Assembly: GCA_022448215.1 (NCBI GenBank)
Contig: JAKVBB010000005.1
Location: 1-32,933 of the forward strand
DNA from: Candidatus Altimarinota bacterium
GTDB taxonomy: Bacteria; Patescibacteriota; Gracilibacteria; BD1-5; UBA6164
DNA length: 32,933 bases
Direction: 5' to 3'
A program made the position numbers and the translations under genes. Shown here piece after piece: positions 9,720-18,957 of this stretch. Numbering within the stretch: the first letter of the stretch is position 1; every line of letters begins with the position of its first letter. A model generated the notes under the pieces. That model saw only the letters and a list, made by a program, of their open reading frames with translations. It was not told the DNA's origin and did no database searches.

Positions 9720-10117
9720 TTTGACCCTGCTTTTACCAGAAAATCGCAAGCCATTTTATCCATACTCATCATATGGCCATTGAGCCAAGGACAGAGTTTT
9801 GTCTCGATATAGGTTTTGAGTAAGCAAACATCTTTATTTGCTTTCCAAGTATCTCGTGCTGCATAGAGTTGTTGAAGAGCGCACTCATGAGCATATTGAT
9901 GTTTATTTGCTTCAGGATAATGATACTCAAACATACGCTTTTCTTCGGATTCAAAATGATATTCTACATCAGCTACCAGAGCATCCAGTTTTGCATCAAT
10001 TTTATCCTTTTCTTCTCTGAGAGTCAATTCATAGAGGTCATTAATTATTTTAATTTCTCTGTAGTGAAGTTTATCAATAGATAGAAGGTCTTCGAGAAAC
10101 ATTTTTTCAATAATCAT
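9716..10117 (-). CDS. Bacteriohemerythrin
   Basis: 133 residues, the normal length for a single-domain hemerythrin. All seven di-iron ligands are visible in the expected order: H18, H54 and E58 (HFESE), H73 and H77 (HQYAH), H115 and D120 (HMMSMD). The fold is a four-helix bundle that binds O2 at a non-heme di-iron site and is used for oxygen carriage, sensing or storage in bacteria. It contains few glycines and no TGA codons, so it is intact in either code. It is convergent with the small gene at 9471-9719. In a fermentative CPR cell it probably handles oxygen stress; that role is inference. Confidence 0.93.
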   Translation of the reverse strand: MIIEKMFLEDLLSIDKLHYREIKIINDLYELTLREEKDKIDAKLDALVADVEYHFESEEKRMFEYHYPEANKHQYAHECALQQLYAARDTWKANKDVCLLKTYIETKLCPWLNGHMMSMDKMACDFLVKAGSN

Positions 10118-10249
10118 AAGCAGTGATTAAAAGTAATTTTCATATATATTACATCATAGTTGTTTTTATATGTCAAAAAATAGGCTATTTTTTGCTGGAG
10201 AATGTTTTTTGTGATAGAATAAATAATATTAAGAATAATTTTTATAGAT

Positions 10250-12079
10250 ATGCATTTTTTTGATTATTGTATTCGCTCTTTTTCGCATATTACTCAATCT
10301 TATTTTGTTCCAGAAAAATGACCTGTTTCAGAACTTGAAGAAAAACAAAAACCACAATTTGATGTAACAGATACATCGAGTTATTATACAGAAACTCAAC
10401 TTAAAGAACTTCAAGAATTGACCGAGCAACTTGACATCATTAAAGATTCTGAAACTATTGTAGGAATTCACTCTGAAACACTTCGAAAAGCTCTGCTAGA
10501 AAAATGAGATCCACAAGATAAAGAATATCAAGAATTGGCTCAAAAAGTAAAAAGACTTCAACAAGAAGTATCACTTTTTAGTATAAAAGAAGATGAACTG
10601 AGTCAAAAAATTGATGAACTCAAAAAGGAAGCTCAATCCCAGATTCAAGAACTAAAATGAGAAACACCAGAATTCTTAGAACAGCAAGCAAATGAATATA
10701 TCAGTGAACGTGCTGAAGAATTATGAGTTGAAGCGGAGGTACTGATAACTCTGTTACAAGGAAAAAATTATGAAGATGCAGAACCAAAAGATCGTATTAT
10801 AATGATAGATGAGCTTTTGAAAGATTCAAGAGTTATTGAATGACTGGAAAAATATAAAAGTGAGACAGATGATATTAAAAAAGCTCAAGCTCTTGTCTCA
10901 CTCACCACTCTTCTTCATCCGAGTAATGGATGAGAAGTATTGAAAAATTTAGAAAAAAATGAAAAAATCCCATTTATTGCCAAGATAATTATTAAATTTA
11001 TTGAAGCTATTAGTGGAAAAAGCTTTTTACAGGAAGATTTTTACCAAAGTAGAGATTTGAGGGAACGATATGTTGAATTGAATAGTACAGAACTTGGAAG
11101 TTTATCAAAAAAACATGAAAGTGGAGATAAATGATCGGATGCCATTAATTTTGATGATAATGGAGCTTCTTCATTTGGGAGCTATCAACTCAGGTCTGAT
11201 GCACTTCAAAAATTTGCCAAGCAAAATGGAATTGAATGATTTGAATCATGAATACTCACATCAGATCATGAATTTACCAAAAATTGGAAAGCAAAAATTG
11301 ATGAACTCTGAGCAAAAAAATTTCATGCACTTGAACATGCATTTATCAAAAAAACTCATTATGATATCCAAATGAATAGTATTCAACAAGCATGAGTTCA
11401 AGCAAGTAAATTCTCAAAAACACTCAAAAATGTTATTTGGAGTACCGCGGTACAGCACGGTCCAAATACCAGTATTATTACTGATGTACTCAAAGATTTT
11501 TGACCACTTGAACCAGGAAATCCACAAAGTGAAAAGAAACTTGTAGAAGCTATTTATGCAGCTCGACTTGAGAAAAACCCAAAAGGAGAGAATCGTTATA
11601 ATTCAGAAAAACTCATCGTAGCTCATCAGCTTCAGGTATACTGAGAAAATGGAAAATGATTTACCTCTTTTCATGCAGAGAGAAGTAGGAACTGAACGAC
11701 CTTATGTTCCAGAACTGCTCGATTGAATTTGCAAGAAAAACTCGGTATTCAAGATGCAGCCCATGGATCTTCTGCAAAAGAATCATTTGGTGCCATAAAA
11801 TGAAAAGAGAACTTTTCTGAAAATCTCCAAGATTTATTCAGTCGTACGGATATAAATGTCATTGATCTATACTGTGATGCATCTCCAAAAAATAGAGAAT
11901 ATGGTCATCGTGCCGTTGCAGTAAGAGAGGGATGAAACTGGAAAATTTATGACCCATATTATAAAGTTGCAAATGGTATTAACGGTGTTGATGCACAAGA
12001 ATATATCACTCATATGCAACAACAAAAATGAAGAACTTTTTGGTGAGGAGTTGGATATAATTCAAACAAAGTTACTTAA
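10250..12079 (+). CDS. Coiled-coil protein with lysozyme-like and putative papain-like domains
   Basis: 609 residues with TGA as Gly. Residues about 45-200 are charged, Glu/Lys/Gln-rich and coiled-coil-like. From about 285 comes a lysozyme/muramidase-like region: SKKHESGDKG (candidate catalytic E290), then ASSFGSYQLRSDALQKFA and, later, STAVQHGP, a pattern seen in VgrG3-type and related peptidoglycan hydrolases. The C-terminal part has GTTLCSRTARLN (C486), GHRAVAV (H553) and WKIYDPY (D568), the order and context of a papain-like Cys-His-Asp triad (CHAP/NlpC-like peptidase or amidase). No signal peptide is obvious. Together these suggest a cell-wall-degrading enzyme with both glycosidase and peptidase/amidase activity. 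Use in self-remodelling or attack on another cell cannot be told apart. It ends at a strong terminator. Confidence 0.75.
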
Positions 12080-12080
12080 A

Positions 12081-12112
12081 AAACAATCCCGCATTTTGCG
12101 GGATTGTTTTTT
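12081..12112 (+). terminator. Intrinsic terminator after the hydrolase gene
   Basis: A perfect 12-bp stem AAACAATCCCGC/GCGGGATTGTTT (12081-12092 with 12098-12109), extended by one A-T pair, has a three-base TTT loop and a T tail. Confidence 0.9.
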
Positions 12113-12470
12113 GCCAGAAAAATCTTTGAAACAATACAGATTATATTATATAGGAGATGAAGACAAGCAAGATGTGAGGAAATTGATATTGCATAAAAAA
12201 ACAAGATGATACTCTTTTCTGGGGAGAAAAAATAAGCCATTCGCACTGAGTCACGAATGAGAGTTGGCAAACAAAAAAGGATAACTTAGCTACTCTTTCA
12301 TGTTCGCCAAAACATCTCACGCATGACTCAAAATTTAGAATACAAGGTAAGGACGAGCAACTAAGTTACCCTTTTCTATATTCTAATATATTCGAGTCGT
12401 AGTATTGTCAGATATTTTGGCACACCCATAATACCATTCTCTCATAAAAATTCAATTTTTATTGTTTACT
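12113..12470. other. Intergenic DNA with overlapping long inverted repeats
   Basis: No recognisable gene lies here. Several imperfect inverted repeats overlap: 12279-12295 with 12355-12371 (14 of 17 pair), 12248-12262 with 12315-12329 (12 of 15), and a local hairpin 12238-12243/12254-12259. The arms compete, so alternative folds are possible. One plus-strand frame, ATG 12157 to TAG 12400-12402 (81 codons, TGAs near its start), is open, but its composition is unlike the neighbouring genes and it covers the repeats. A GGAG directly abuts its ATG. This could be a non-coding RNA, a MITE-like element or a degenerate gene. Confidence 0.5.
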
Positions 12471-12498
12471 TTGACAAAAAATAGAAAAAATATACACT
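12471..12498 (+). promoter_or_regulatory. Promoter of thrS and its leader
   Basis: TTGACA 12471-12476, 16 bases, TACACT 12493-12498 (an overlapping TATACA lies at 12491). Transcription would begin near 12505, leaving a leader of about 170 nt before thrS. Confidence 0.6.
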
Positions 12499-12529
12499 TG
12501 CACCTAAGTATTTTCTTTATCCAAGACAT

Positions 12530-12586
12530 ATGAGCTTCACATGACTTGAAACCATTGCCCAAACAACATCTTTACTGAAGCAGTAG
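12530..12586 (+). CDS. Putative threonine leader peptide of thrS (18 aa)
   Basis: The frame ATG 12530 to TAG 12584-12586 encodes MSFTGLETIAQTTSLLKQ, with 4 Thr in 18 residues, including a tandem ACA ACA at 12563-12568. The Gly is a TGA, so the peptide exists only under code 25. Its stop codon lies inside the first arm of the antiterminator stem (12581-12594), as in classical amino-acid attenuators. No Shine-Dalgarno is visible, as for other genes here. This is inferred from position, Thr content and RNA fold. Confidence 0.55.
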
Positions 12587-12651
12587 AGTATTTTTTGAGT
12601 CAATTATAAGAAAATCAAAATCTCTACTGAATCACAGGAAGAGATTTTTTT
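12572..12651 (+). promoter_or_regulatory. Transcription attenuator of thrS
   Basis: Three mutually exclusive stems can be drawn. The 1:2 hairpin is TTACTG 12572-12577 with CAGTAG 12581-12586 around AAG. The 2:3 antiterminator is CAGTAGAG 12581-12588 with CTCTACTG 12622-12629 (8 perfect pairs), plus ATTTT 12590-12594 with AAAAT 12617-12621, one bulge. The 3:4 terminator is AAAATCTCT 12617-12625 with AGAGATTTT 12640-12648, followed by Ts. A ribosome stalled at the two Thr codons would leave arm 2 free, form the antiterminator and allow thrS expression. A ribosome reaching the TAG would cover arm 2 and permit the terminator. Confidence 0.65.
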
Positions 12652-12673
12652 AAATATTTATTTTCATACCCCT

Positions 12674-14593
12674 ATGATACCACTTTCTACCAAACGACAC
12701 TCACTCGCACATATTATGGCACAAGCTGTAAAGCAAAACTTTCCGGATGCAAAAATAGCGACAGGACCAGATACTGAAGATGGATTTTACTATGATTTTG
12801 ATTTCTGAGATACTGAGTTCTCAGATAAAGACTTGAAAATCATTGAAAAAACGATGAAAAAAATCATCTCTCAAAACCAGGACTTTAAAACATTTGAAGT
12901 CAATTTTGATGAGGCACGAGACATTCTTGCTCAAATGGACGAAGAGTTTAAGTGTGAACTCGTTGATAAAATAGAGTCAGGGGATATGAAAAATACACTA
13001 CCCCCTACCCCCCTCCTTACTAAGGAGGGGGAAATGAGCGGAGCGAATGGGGGAGGTCCAATTAGTTTTTATTTCAATGTTGCAAAAGGGAAGAGTAATA
13101 ATGAAGATGTCCAAAATTTTCTTGCTCAAAAATCATTTGAAACATTTGAAGAACTGGATGGAGATCAAGTAAAAACACTCAAGTTTATCGATATGTGTAC
13201 TGGGCCTCATGTAGAAAACACGAGAGAACTTGATGCAAACAGCTTTAAGTTGGCTCGAGTTGCGGGAGCATACTGGTTGGGTGATGCTGATAATAAACAA
13301 CTTACTCGAATTTATGCCTATGCGTTTCATAACAAAGAAGAACTCGATGCTCATCTCAAAATGCTCGAAGAAGCCAAAAAACGAGATCATAGAGTGCTTG
13401 GGAAAAAACTCGATCTCTTCTGTTTTTCTGACTATGTATGACCTGGGCTTCCACTCTTTACTCCAGCCGGGGTAGTCATCCGAGATGAATTGCAGAATCA
13501 TATTGAGGGAGTATGTCGAAAGTATGGATTTGAAAAGGTCTGTACCCCGCATCTTTCAAAAATAGATCTGTTTAAATGTTCTGGACATGCCTATAAATTT
13601 AGCGATGAGCTCTTTCATGTAGGATCGGGGCATGGACATGAATTTGTTCTCAAACCAGTACAGTGTCCCCATCATACTCAGATATATGCTTCAAATCCAC
13701 GATCATATCGAGACCTTCCGTTTCGATATATGGAATCTGAAAAACAATACCGAGCAGAACAGAGTGGGGAAGTCGGAGGGCTTTCTCGAGTATATGCGAT
13801 CACCGTAGAGGATGGGCATGTATTCTGTCGAGTAGATCAAATCAAAGATGAAATCATTAATTTGATTCATATTATTCGAGAATTCTATACGGCTCTTGGT
13901 ATGTGGGATAAGGTATGGGTCAGTTTATCTGTACGAGATTATTCAAATCTCGATAACTATATTGGGGAAGAATCTGACTGGAATGTGGCTGAAAATATGC
14001 TTGCAGAAATCTCGGATGAACTCTGACTAGATGCAAAACGATGTGAATGAGAAGCTGCCCTCTATGGTCCAAAACTCGATTTTATGTTCAAAGATGCTAC
14101 GGGTCGAGAGATTCAAATACCTACTGTACAGCTTGACTTTGCAACACCACAGAGATTTGAACTCAGTTATAAAGACTCAAATGGAGAGGATGTCACTCCG
14201 GTCATGATTCATCGAGCGATTCTTGGATCATATGAGAGGTTTATGATGCTTCTCATCGAACACTTTGCGGGAACATTTCCACTTTGGCTGGCTCCACGAC
14301 AGGTTCGTGTGATCCCAGTTGCTGAAAAATTTGATGATTATGCCAAAAAAGTAGAACAAGAGTTAAAAGCAGAAGGTTTCCGAGTCGCTGGGGATTATAG
14401 CAATGATGGACTCAATAAAAAAGTACGAAATGCAGAGAAAATGCATGTGAACTATATACTCGTAGTTGGAGAAGAAGAACAAAATACATCTACAGTGTCT
14501 GTTCGAGATTATAAAACCAAAGAGCAAACTAGTGAAAACTTGCAAGATTTTAAGCAGAGAATTTTAGAAGAGTATAGAGAGAAGAGATTGTAG
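12674..14593 (+). CDS. thrS: Threonine--tRNA ligase, lacking the TGS domain
   Basis: 639 residues. The protein starts directly at the editing domain ([12 protein letters not shown] near 8-19, with the HxxxH; later CTGPHVENT) and lacks the N-terminal TGS domain of typical ThrRS. The catalytic class II core follows: KPVQCPHH (zinc ligand Cys), motif 2 [25 protein letters not shown], motif 3 around [15 protein letters not shown], then the anticodon-binding domain from [14 protein letters not shown]. It charges tRNA-Thr. Only 4 glycines use TGA by my count. Residues around 108-130 ([13 protein letters not shown]...GGGP) are an insert encoded by a C-rich palindromic repeat. It is preceded by a putative attenuator and stops at TAG. 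Confidence 0.96.
12998..13059. repeat. C-rich palindromic repeat inside thrS
   Basis: CTACCCCCTACCCCCCTCC-TTACTAA-GGAGGGGG and then a GAGCGGAGCGAA spacer and GGGGGAGGT: a full-length nested hairpin element. It is read in frame and contributes about 20 residues to ThrRS between the editing-domain segments. It is related in layout to the copies at 7844, 9193, 15984 and 16065. Confidence 0.85.
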
Positions 14594-14620
14594 TTGACTT
14601 TTCTCTTTAAATTATATAAT
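14594..14620 (+). promoter_or_regulatory. Promoter of the small membrane protein gene
   Basis: TTGACT 14594-14599, 15 bases, TATAAT 14615-14620, about 50 bases before ATG 14674. The -35 begins directly after the thrS stop codon. Confidence 0.55.
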
Positions 14621-14673
14621 TATTTTTAGCACTTTTGCCAAAAATTCAAACAAAATTTTAGTAGAGAACTTCT

Positions 14674-14961
14674 ATGAAAAATATATTTTCTTGGTATAAA
14701 GCAATAAGTATATTTATTTATTTTAAAGAGAAAAAACTTCCATTTTTTCTCAATATCCCGATTATTCAATGTATCTTATTAATTTGTTTTTTCGGATATA
14801 TTTTTTCAGGATTACCTAGTGAAATATATATTGATATTTTCATGATTTGTGTCAGTATTGAATGGTCGATAGTGTTTATATATACACTTCTACACATCGC
14901 TAAAAACCCAGATATAGCTTCAGATGTTTGGATTTTAGGTATTCATGATGTCTGAATTTAA
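14674..14961 (+). CDS. Small hypothetical membrane protein, 95 aa
   Basis: ATG 14674 to TAA 14959-14961; one TGA two codons before the stop is read as Gly. Two or three hydrophobic helices are visible (about 24-46 and 52-76, with a weaker one near 8-18), separated by short charged loops, and the C-terminus is soluble (IASDVWILGIHDVGI). It has its own promoter and terminator, so it is a single-gene unit. I recognise no family. Confidence 0.65.
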
Positions 14962-14966
14962 TTTTT

Positions 14967-14998
14967 AAAGACCCGTACTTTAGGGTCTTTTCTTTTTT
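14967..14998 (+). terminator. Intrinsic terminator
   Basis: AAAGACCC 14967-14974 pairs with GGGTCTTT 14983-14990 and is followed by a T-rich run. Confidence 0.8.
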
Positions 14999-15054
14999 AT
15001 TTGACTTATTTTTATGAAAAATAAACTAATAATAGTTGTTTATAAGAATGAATT

Positions 15055-15411
15055 ATGAAAAAATATACTATTTGTCTCATAGATGATAAATCATATGGTA
15101 TTCCTCAGCTCATTAATGCTATTCCTCAAGATATAGAATATGTATTTTATTACTATAATAGAATCACTGATATAGAAGATATTGACTTTGATATTGTGAT
15201 ACTTGATTATTATCTCGATAAAGACAATAAAACAGCACTCGAGATTATAGATAGGTTTCTGGGAAGTATTATTATTTGATTTTCTTCCGAAGACTCTTGT
15301 AACCAAAAAATGCTCCAAAATGGAGCTTTTTACTCTGCAAAAAAATTATCGAATACAAATTTAAATCTAGAATTACAAGAGATATTTAAAGATTTTTTAT
15401 TTCTTTCTTAA
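15055..15411 (+). CDS. Stand-alone response-regulator receiver domain protein
   Basis: 118 residues, the length of one REC domain with no output domain. It has the acidic pair D10-D11 (LIDD), the phosphoacceptor candidate D51 (VILDYYLD), a Ser near 77 after a hydrophobic strand (IIIGFSS) and the conserved Lys near 96 (SAKKL). The Gly before FSS is TGA 15277-15279. Such CheY/Spo0F-like proteins pass on phosphoryl signals or act by protein contact. No histidine kinase is nearby. The last 15 bases overlap the 3' end of tsaC on the other strand. Confidence 0.75.
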
Positions 15412-15963
15412 ATATTTTACTTCAATAGTATCTCATACAAATTCAAAAATATCTGATGGACTGATATTTGGATCCAGCTTTGGAGTACCAATAAATTCAA
15501 TTTTGTATTTTTCGATATTATAATTGAATCTCTCAAAAATATCATCTTTATTATACATCTCTGGTTCTCATGATTCATTCGCACTGGTGAGAAAGAGAGG
15601 ACCATGCTTTTTGAGGAGCTTTTCCTGTTCTGGAGTATGAGCTACTCGAAAAGCGATACGTTCGTATCTATCTCTATTTTCAAACATCACTTCATCATCT
15701 TCATAGTTCATCCAATGATGTACTGGAAGAGAATCTGTTAAAATCGTAAAAGGATTTGGGTACTTTTTTAAAAATTCGATTTGCTCATGAGTCAGGTCAG
15801 TATTTTTTTCAAGCCAAGAAAAACTCTCTACGAGAAGAGCGAGAGGTTTATCGAGTGTCCGTTTTTTAATCTTATAGATTTTTCTATAACTATTATGGTC
15901 ATTCATTGGGCAACCGAGTCAGTAGCAAGTGTCAGTTGCAATGAAGAATAAATTAAATTTCAT
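15397..15963 (-). CDS. tsaC: Sua5/YciO/YrdC-family L-threonylcarbamoyladenylate synthase
   Basis: 188 residues. TDTCYGLG at 10-17 (Gly 15 is TGA), KIYKIKKRTLDKPLALLV at 28-45, YPNPFTIL, an FRVA segment and GPLFLTSANESGEP are the signatures of the YrdC fold. TsaC/Sua5 uses threonine, bicarbonate and ATP to make threonylcarbamoyl-AMP for the t6A37 modification of ANN-reading tRNAs. It is the short (TsaC-like) form, without a Sua5 C-terminal domain. The start ATG 15963 places the TDTCYGLG strand close to the N-terminus as usual. YciO is an alternative family name. Confidence 0.85.
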
Positions 15964-15983
15964 GGTGTCTTGTTGTTAATATT

Positions 15984-16026
15984 GAACCCCTCCCCCTGCG
16001 GGGACTCTCCTTGAAAAGGGGAGAGT
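15984..16026. repeat. C-rich palindromic repeat, copy between tsaC and rsmG (A)
   Basis: GAACCCCTCCCCCTGCGGGG is followed by ACTCTCC (16004-16010) pairing with GGAGAGT (16020-16026). It resembles the elements in rnr and thrS in C-rich first half and G-rich second half. Confidence 0.75.
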
Positions 16027-16064
16027 AATTGCTATGAGGTTTTTTTGTTTAAAATCATTATTTT

Positions 16065-16113
16065 CTTCCCTTTTTAAGGGAAGTGTCTCGAAACGGAGTG
16101 GAGAGACGATGGG
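16065..16113. repeat. Palindromic repeat adjoining the rsmG stop (B)
   Basis: CTTCCCTT (16065-16072) pairs with AAGGGAAG (16076-16083). GTCTC (16085-16089) and GAGAC (about 16104) form a second hairpin around GAAACGGAGTGG, and GATGGG ends just at the rsmG stop codon. This is a second variant of the dispersed palindrome family. Confidence 0.7.
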
Positions 16114-16800
16114 TTATACTATCGGTTTTGCTAATGGTATCCCAACTTTCCTTGGATATTTTTTGTGTGTTGTCTGGAGTTTTTCTATGATAACCAGGGT
16201 TCTTTTTTGATCTCAAATTTCATAATTTTTTACCTTGAGTATTTTTGCTGAGAGTCGTGAGAGAGCTTTTTTGGCTGACTTGAGTTCTTCTTTATCATCG
16301 AGCTTGTAGGCTATAAATATTCATCCTACTTTCAAGAGAGGAATAACATATTCGAGAAGAGTAGGGAAGTAGGCAGTAGCTCTGGAAGTGACATAATCAA
16401 ACTGTTCCCTATAAGCTTCGTTTTGACCAATTTCTTCGGCTCTTCCGTTAAGAGTATTTACATTATCGAGACCCAGATCTTGGCTAAAACTATCAATGGC
16501 TTTGAGTTTTTTTCCCACACTATCTATACCGGTAAACTGTACGCTTGGGTTGATGATAGCCAGAGGAAGAAGAGGAAAACCTCATCCCGTTCACATATCT
16601 GCTATTTTTCATTCAAGCTCCATAAACACATTGAGCATAACCGAATCGATAAAATGTTTCTCTATGATTCATTCATCATCTCGTATGGCTGAGAGGTTAA
16701 TTTGAGCATTTTTTTCCTTAAAAATTTCAAGAAATTTCTCAAACTTTTTAAGTTCTTCCGTTTCGAGCTCGATATTATATTTTTTAAAATATTTTTGCAT
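16114..16800 (-). CDS. rsmG: 16S rRNA (guanine-N7)-methyltransferase RsmG
   Basis: 228 residues. The N-terminal helices (IELETEELKKFEKFLEIF) are followed by NLSAIRDDEGIIEKHFIDS, then the SAM-binding ADMGTGGGFPLLPLAI with two of its glycines encoded by TGA, a RAEEIG segment and FDYVTSRATA. It methylates G527 of 16S rRNA. Start ATG 16800, stop TAA 16116-16114, where the 3' end abuts palindromic repeat B. Divergent from recG. Confident by motif content and length. Confidence 0.95.
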
Positions 16801-16812
16801 TTCTATTTTTCT

Positions 16813-16840
16813 TTGATTAATAGTTCTGACTGATTATAAT
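16813..16840 (+). promoter_or_regulatory. Promoter of recG
   Basis: TTGATT 16813-16818, 16 bases, TATAAT 16835-16840, 28 bases before the recG ATG, in the short gap between the divergent rsmG and recG. Confidence 0.6.
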
Positions 16841-16868
16841 CACATTATCTCATTCACAAGTTTTTTTT

Positions 16869-18875
16869 ATGCTTTCATCAAAATTAACCAAGACATTGCT
16901 TCGTACCACCGATAATTATATCAAAGCCCTTGAAAAAGGGGGTATTGTGACGGTTGAAGATTTATTGAACCATATTCCAAGAGATTATGAGGATAGAACC
17001 CAAGTTCTCGATACTTTTTCACTCATCAATGTAAAAGAAAAAAATACTATTCTTGTGAAACTGCTCTCTATTGATACTCAAAAAACAGCGAATAATAAAC
17101 TCCTCACCAAATGAGTCATTGAAGATAAAAATGGATTTTTATCGGAATGTGTATGGTTTAATAGAAAATATCTCTCTACTCAACTCAAACCATATATTGG
17201 GAAGAAGATTTTACTCACAGGAAAGGTAAAATATGCTTTTGGGAAACTGAGTTTTCCTTCTCCTGAATGGGATGGAGATTTGTCAAAAGTAGGCTGAGAA
17301 GTGGTACCTGTATATAGTGAAGTGAATTATATCCCGAGTAAGTGGATTGTATCCAAAATGGATATTGTGAAGAAATATATTTGAGAGATTTCAGAAACAC
17401 TCCCAGAAGAAATTATACAAAAATATAATTTTATTTCTCGAAAACAGGCCCTGCATGAAGTGCATTTTCCAAAAAATATGCATGATGTGGAACAGGCAAA
17501 ATACAGACTTGCATACGAGGAACTTTTTGAGATTAATTATCGTGCGATCGCTTCGAAACATGAAACTTTTAAACAAACAGCAGGGAAGTCGGTTGCTATT
17601 AGACTCAATCCAGATCGAGTGAAAGACATACTTTCTCAACTTGAATTTGAGCTGACTGACCATCAAAAAATTGTTCTTTTTCAAATCTTGAAAGATATGG
17701 AAAAAGATCACTCTATGCAGAGACTCTTAGAGTGAGATGTGGGTACTGGAAAGACCATTGTGGCCTTGGTGAGTGTGATTCATGCGATTTTGGAAAGTGT
17801 AGGGAAAAGGATTCAAGTAGCCATTATGGCTCCGACAGAAATCCTTGCTAGGCAACATTTTTCGAGTATGCAAAATATGCTTTTTGAGTATGGAATATCA
17901 AGTGAACTCCTCGTATGAAGTACGACAGCAAAAAATAAAAAAGATATCAAATCAAAACTCAAATCAGGAAATCTGGATGTCGTTATTGGAACACATGCAC
18001 TCGTACAAGAGGATGTGTATTTTCAAAACCTCTGATATGTTATTATCGATGAACAGCATAGATTTGGTGTCAAACAACGAGAAGTGCTTGAGAAATGATT
18101 CTGAAATGCATGAACACTTGTACCTCATTCACTCAATATGACGGCTACTCCGATTCCTCGAACTTTGGCTCTGACCCTCTATGGAGATCAGGATCTTTCC
18201 ATCATTTCTCAGTATCCAAAAAATAGAAAAGAAATATTTACTAAAGTAGCAAAAACAGAGGCAGAGAGAGACCAGATTAATTTATTTGTGAGAAGTGAAA
18301 TAGAAAAAGGGAGACAGGTATTCTGGGTATCACCACTCGTTGAAGAATCAGAAAAAATAGATTTGGCCAATGCTATTTCTACCTATGAATCACTCGTAGA
18401 TATATTTTCTCCTTTTCAAGTGTGACTGATTCACGGAAAAATGAAGGCCAGTGAAAAGGACCAAATTATGAAAGACTTTGCAGAGAATAAGGTTCAGATT
18501 CTCTCCAGTACTTCGGTGATAGAGGTAGGAATCGATGTACCGAATTCTACGATTATGTGTATCGAAGGAGCAGAACGATTTGGTCTCTCACAATTGCATC
18601 AATTTAGAGGACGAGTTGGTCGATGAAAACATCAGTCTTATTGTTATCTCTTTCCAACGAGTGGAAATGATACAGATAGACTCAGAGCCATGGAGCGAAC
18701 CAATAATGGTTTTGAACTCTCTGAGATCGATCTTGAAATCCGGTGACCAGGGGAAGTGTATGGTCTGAGGCAATCATGAGTTCCAGATCTTAAAGTCGCA
18801 TCTCTCACGGATCTTGAATTTATTTCTCAAATTAGAGAAGATATAGAAGAAATGTTTCAGAAAACTAAAGAGTAA
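16869..18875 (+). CDS. recG: ATP-dependent DNA helicase RecG
   Basis: 668 residues, near the normal 680-700. The N-terminal wedge/OB domain ([38 protein letters not shown]) is followed by helicase motif [13 protein letters not shown], motif Ia [11 protein letters not shown], motif [16 protein letters not shown], motif [20 protein letters not shown], and motifs V-VI ([32 protein letters not shown]). RecG-specific [19 protein letters not shown] closes the core. Many glycines are TGA, including GRVGRG and IRGPGE. RecG remodels stalled replication forks and Holliday junctions. It is followed by an A/T-rich stem (18874-18902), probably a weak terminator. Confidence 0.97.
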
Positions 18876-18957
18876 AAAAAGTTTCTTTTTTCCTCTTTTT
18901 TTATATACTATTTTGAAACTTCCGTCTATCAAGAGTATTCATTTATACAAAAAAGTT

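Noticed and set aside
11094-11375. Plus-strand frame inside the hydrolase gene
   Set aside because: Overlaps the lysozyme-like region in another frame and shows no conserved pattern.
12113-12470. tmRNA, SRP RNA or RNase P RNA in the structured intergenic region
   Set aside because: No tRNA-like acceptor with CCA, no ALAA-type tag, no SRP GNAR loop context and no RNase P core sequence were found.
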